A DNA stretch of 7,710 nt, from contig RFZT01000107.1 of the NCBI GenBank assembly GCA_009920585.1, positions 1 to 7,710 of the forward strand, written 5' to 3'. Positions 6,101 through 7,710 of this stretch are shown piece by piece. Position 1 is the stretch's first letter, and each line of letters opens with the position of its first letter. The position numbers and the translations under genes are program-made. This DNA comes from a bacterium (GTDB lineage: Bacteria > Verrucomicrobiota > Verrucomicrobiia > Chthoniobacterales > Terrimicrobiaceae). Under the pieces are notes generated by a model. That model did no database searches. It saw only the letters and a list, made by a program, of their open reading frames with translations, and was not told where the DNA came from.

Positions 6101-6705
6101 AAGTCGCCGAAGTTCCGTTTGCAGCGATAGATTTTGAAAGTGCCGGATCGGCTCCAGGCCTCACCGACGAGCCTGTACAGATCGCCGTCATCCATTGGAG
6201 TGGCGAAGAGATCGAGACATCCCTGAGTTCCTATCTCCGCCCTTCCCGACAGGTCACTTGGTCGGCAAGGGAGGTCCACGGAATAAGCGATGAACTTCTC
6301 GTCGGAGCTCCGCCCTTTGTGGATCTCTGGCCGCAAGTCAAAGCTTCCCTCAGCGCCCGTTGGGTCGTTGCCCATGGAGCTGCAACTGAGAAACGATTTC
6401 TGCGCGTTTTTCCCTTTCACGGATTCGGCCCGTGGGTCGATACACTCACTCTGACCCGTGCCGTATACCCCGCGCTTCCATCTCATTCCCTCAGCGAGGC
6501 CGTCGAAAAATTGGGACTTACTCCGCAGTTGCCGACCTCAGGGTTCCGATGGCATGACGCCTGCAGCGATGCTATCGCCACAGTTGTTTTATTGCGGCAT
6601 TTGATTCAGGTCACCGAGATCGGCAACGAGCCTGCTGAGATCCTTACTCGACCGAATCTGACGGAGTATTTTGCCCACCGCAGGGAAAAATCCCGGCAGG
6701 CGTGA
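6097..6705 (+). CDS. DnaQ-like DEDDh 3'-5' exonuclease domain protein
   Basis: This is a 202-residue protein starting at a TTG that overlaps the DAHP synthase stop as TTGA; an upstream in-frame TTG at 6058 would only add residues before the fold. The RNase H-like exonuclease motifs are visible in order: Exo I AAIDFES with Asp12 and Glu14, VHGISDELL at 60-68, Exo II VVAHGAATEKRFL at 90-102, DTLTLTRAVYP with HSLSEAVEKLGL at 115-141, and Exo III H153-DACS-D158 in the H-x4-D form. Such stand-alone proteins resemble the DNA polymerase III epsilon subunit and are involved in proofreading or nucleic acid trimming; the actual substrate is unknown. Exo II has Glu98 where Asp is usual. There is no obvious clamp-binding tail. 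Co-transcription with the DAHP synthase gene seems likely, but there is no evident functional link. Confidence 0.87.
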   Translation: MKVAEVPFAAIDFESAGSAPGLTDEPVQIAVIHWSGEEIETSLSSYLRPSRQVTWSAREVHGISDELLVGAPPFVDLWPQVKASLSARWVVAHGAATEKRFLRVFPFHGFGPWVDTLTLTRAVYPALPSHSLSEAVEKLGLTPQLPTSGFRWHDACSDAIATVVLLRHLIQVTEIGNEPAEILTRPNLTEYFAHRREKSRQA

Positions 6706-7222
6706 TCACAAAATGCACATCGAGATCGTGGGCTTCCGAAGGCACTTCGGACAGCATCTGTTCCTCAAAGCAAACCCCCACCCTCACCCCTTCAAACTGA
6801 CTCAGCAAACGGTCGTAATATCCCCCACCGCGTCCGAGCCGCCGACCGAATCGATCAAATGCCATCCCTGGAACCAAGATCACATCAGCGGTTGCCTCCA
6901 CCTCGGGCAGATGGATTGCGGGCTCAAGAAGAGAGAAAGTCCCAGGCTTAAGATGCGCGCTCACTTCGACATGATGCAACCGCAAGAGCTCGCCATCAAC
7001 GCGGGGAAAGAGGAGTTTTTTTTGCTCAGGCCACGGAGTCAGAATATCGGGTTCTGTCGCCATTGGACTGAAGACACAGGCCGCAGCGGCCTCTTGCCAA
7101 TGCGTCCACGCATCGAGATGCGCGCGGATTTTTTCAGATTGCAATGCCCTCAACGCAGGCGACAGATCGCGAAGAATATCTCGCATTTGTGTCCGCAGGC
7201 GTTGCTTTTCATCAGCGATCAT
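6644..7222 (-). CDS. 5-formyltetrahydrofolate cyclo-ligase (MTHFS family)
   Basis: This is a 192-residue protein. It catalyses ATP-dependent conversion of 5-formyl-THF to 5,10-methenyl-THF in cytoplasmic one-carbon metabolism (E. coli ygfA/fau, fthC elsewhere). Evidence: N-terminal K-Q-x-L-R-x-x-M-R at 6-14 as in the family, MATEPDILTP at 54-63, LLFPRV at 70-75, and the decisive ADVILVPGMAFDRFGRRLGR followed by GGGYYDRLL (112-140), which forms the nucleotide and folate site. The C-terminal EAHDLDVHFVITPAGI corresponds to the family's H-D-x-x-x-D-x-x-x-T ending. About 14 extra residues follow and are encoded in the 62-base overlap with the convergent exonuclease gene. The coding strand has an A8 run (QKKL). 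No good Shine-Dalgarno is seen before the ATG. The start lies 17 bases from the divergent neighbour. Confidence 0.94.
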   Translation of the reverse strand: MIADEKQRLRTQMRDILRDLSPALRALQSEKIRAHLDAWTHWQEAAAACVFSPMATEPDILTPWPEQKKLLFPRVDGELLRLHHVEVSAHLKPGTFSLLEPAIHLPEVEATADVILVPGMAFDRFGRRLGRGGGYYDRLLSQFEGVRVGVCFEEQMLSEVPSEAHDLDVHFVITPAGIFPCGGQNTPSDSVE

Positions 7223-7239
7223 AGAAAGTAATTAACAGC

Positions 7240-7710
7240 ATGGTCCGAAGATTACTCCGTAAAAAATCCGCTTCGAGCAAGCCGGAGCATCATGTGGACA
7301 TGAAGTTGGGTTCGGGATGGCATAAACGAAATTTCCTCGCGGAAGTCGTGATCCCCTCGCTTTTCACTAAGCGACAAGGCCAGAAATTGAAACCCGTTTT
7401 TCCGGAATTAAAGGAAGGCGACATCTGCATCACTTGGATCGGCCACGCTTCGTTCCTCATTCAGACTCCGGAACACAGCATTCTTATCGACCCGAATTGG
7501 GCAAAGTGGCTGAAGGTGATCAAACGCATCAAACATCCGGGCATGGAAATCCGCGACCTCCCTGCGATTGATCTCGTACTAGTCACCCATGCGCACTTTG
7601 ATCATTTGGACCGCAAGACTCTGCGTGCCGTGGCTAGCGATCAAGCGATCGTCGTCCCAGAGCATGTCGGCGGGCTCGTGCACGGGCTTGGATTTCGACA
7701 CGTGCAGGAG
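7240..7710 (+). CDS. Metallo-beta-lactamase-fold hydrolase, NAPE-PLD/UlaG-like (3' part outside window)
   Basis: 157 residues are visible from the ATG at 7240, with no stop before the window edge. A basic N-terminus (MVRRLLRKKS) precedes the MBL fold. Core motifs: TWIGHASFLIQ at 65-75, ILIDP at 81-85, LPAIDLVLVTHAHFDHLDRK at 107-126. The last contains the zinc-binding H-x-H-x-D-H (His117, His119, Asp121, His122). The order W-I/L-G-H-A, L-x-D-P, L-P-x-I-D and H-x-H-x-D-H-L-D matches N-acylphosphatidylethanolamine phospholipase D-like and UlaG/RomA-like MBL proteins. The bacterial substrate cannot be deduced. The N-terminus could instead be the ATG at 7300 (MKLGSGWHKRNF), which has GGAG 12 bases upstream and leaves more room for promoters. 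There is no signal peptide. Confidence 0.88.
   Translation, partial: MVRRLLRKKSASSKPEHHVDMKLGSGWHKRNFLAEVVIPSLFTKRQGQKLKPVFPELKEGDICITWIGHASFLIQTPEHSILIDPNWAKWLKVIKRIKHPGMEIRDLPAIDLVLVTHAHFDHLDRKTLRAVASDQAIVVPEHVGGLVHGLGFRHVQE

Noticed and set aside
6031..6486. 151-codon minus-strand open frame opposite the exonuclease gene
   Set aside because: It is antisense to clear Exo I-III motifs, and its translation shows no domain.
6688..6699. Small inverted repeat GGGA-AAAA-TCCC near the exonuclease stop as a terminator
   Set aside because: It has a four-base stem without a following T run and lies inside two coding regions.

Overview
The window looks like an ordinary chromosomal stretch of a free-living Gram-negative bacterium that uses AGGAG-type ribosome binding sites. 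A type II secretion (T2SS) pseudopilin cluster, signal-peptide proteins and tightly packed operons support the Gram-negative call. The divergent GspK/L/M-like proteins and the style of the neighbouring enzymes vaguely suggest Verrucomicrobiota or a relative, but this is an impression and not a demonstration. I see no RNA gene, insertion sequence, CRISPR array or phage gene.

Positions 1-4914 (minus strand) hold one compact operon. It reads gspG, gspH, gspI, gspJ, gspK, a gspL-like gene, a gspM-like gene and then a secreted protein that runs off the left edge. Every junction overlaps by 1 to about 23 bases, so the genes are very probably transcribed together and translationally coupled. G is the major pseudopilin. 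H, I, J and K would form the pilus tip. L and M would form the inner-membrane assembly platform. The edge protein may take part in the link to the outer-membrane secretin. GspC, D, E and F, which normally come before G, are absent upstream and must lie beyond the left edge or elsewhere.

Positions 4915-5020 are a short divergent intergenic region that must hold the promoters of both the gsp operon and the rightward genes.

Positions 5021-6705 (plus strand) encode a class I DAHP synthase, the first enzyme of aromatic amino acid synthesis. A DnaQ-like DEDDh 3'-5' exonuclease domain protein overlaps its stop codon. Next comes a convergent 5-formyltetrahydrofolate cyclo-ligase gene on the minus strand (6644-7222), whose 3' end overlaps the exonuclease gene by 62 bases. 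At the right edge, starting 17 bases from the cyclo-ligase start, is the first part of a metallo-beta-lactamase-fold hydrolase of the NAPE-PLD/UlaG-like type (7240 to beyond 7710).

No clearly new system is visible. The most unusual features are in the T2SS cluster: Ala instead of Gly at the prepilin cleavage site of two pseudopilins, a proline-rich GspJ tail, poorly conserved L/M proteins, and a secreted protein where a membrane-anchored GspC or the secretin would be expected.
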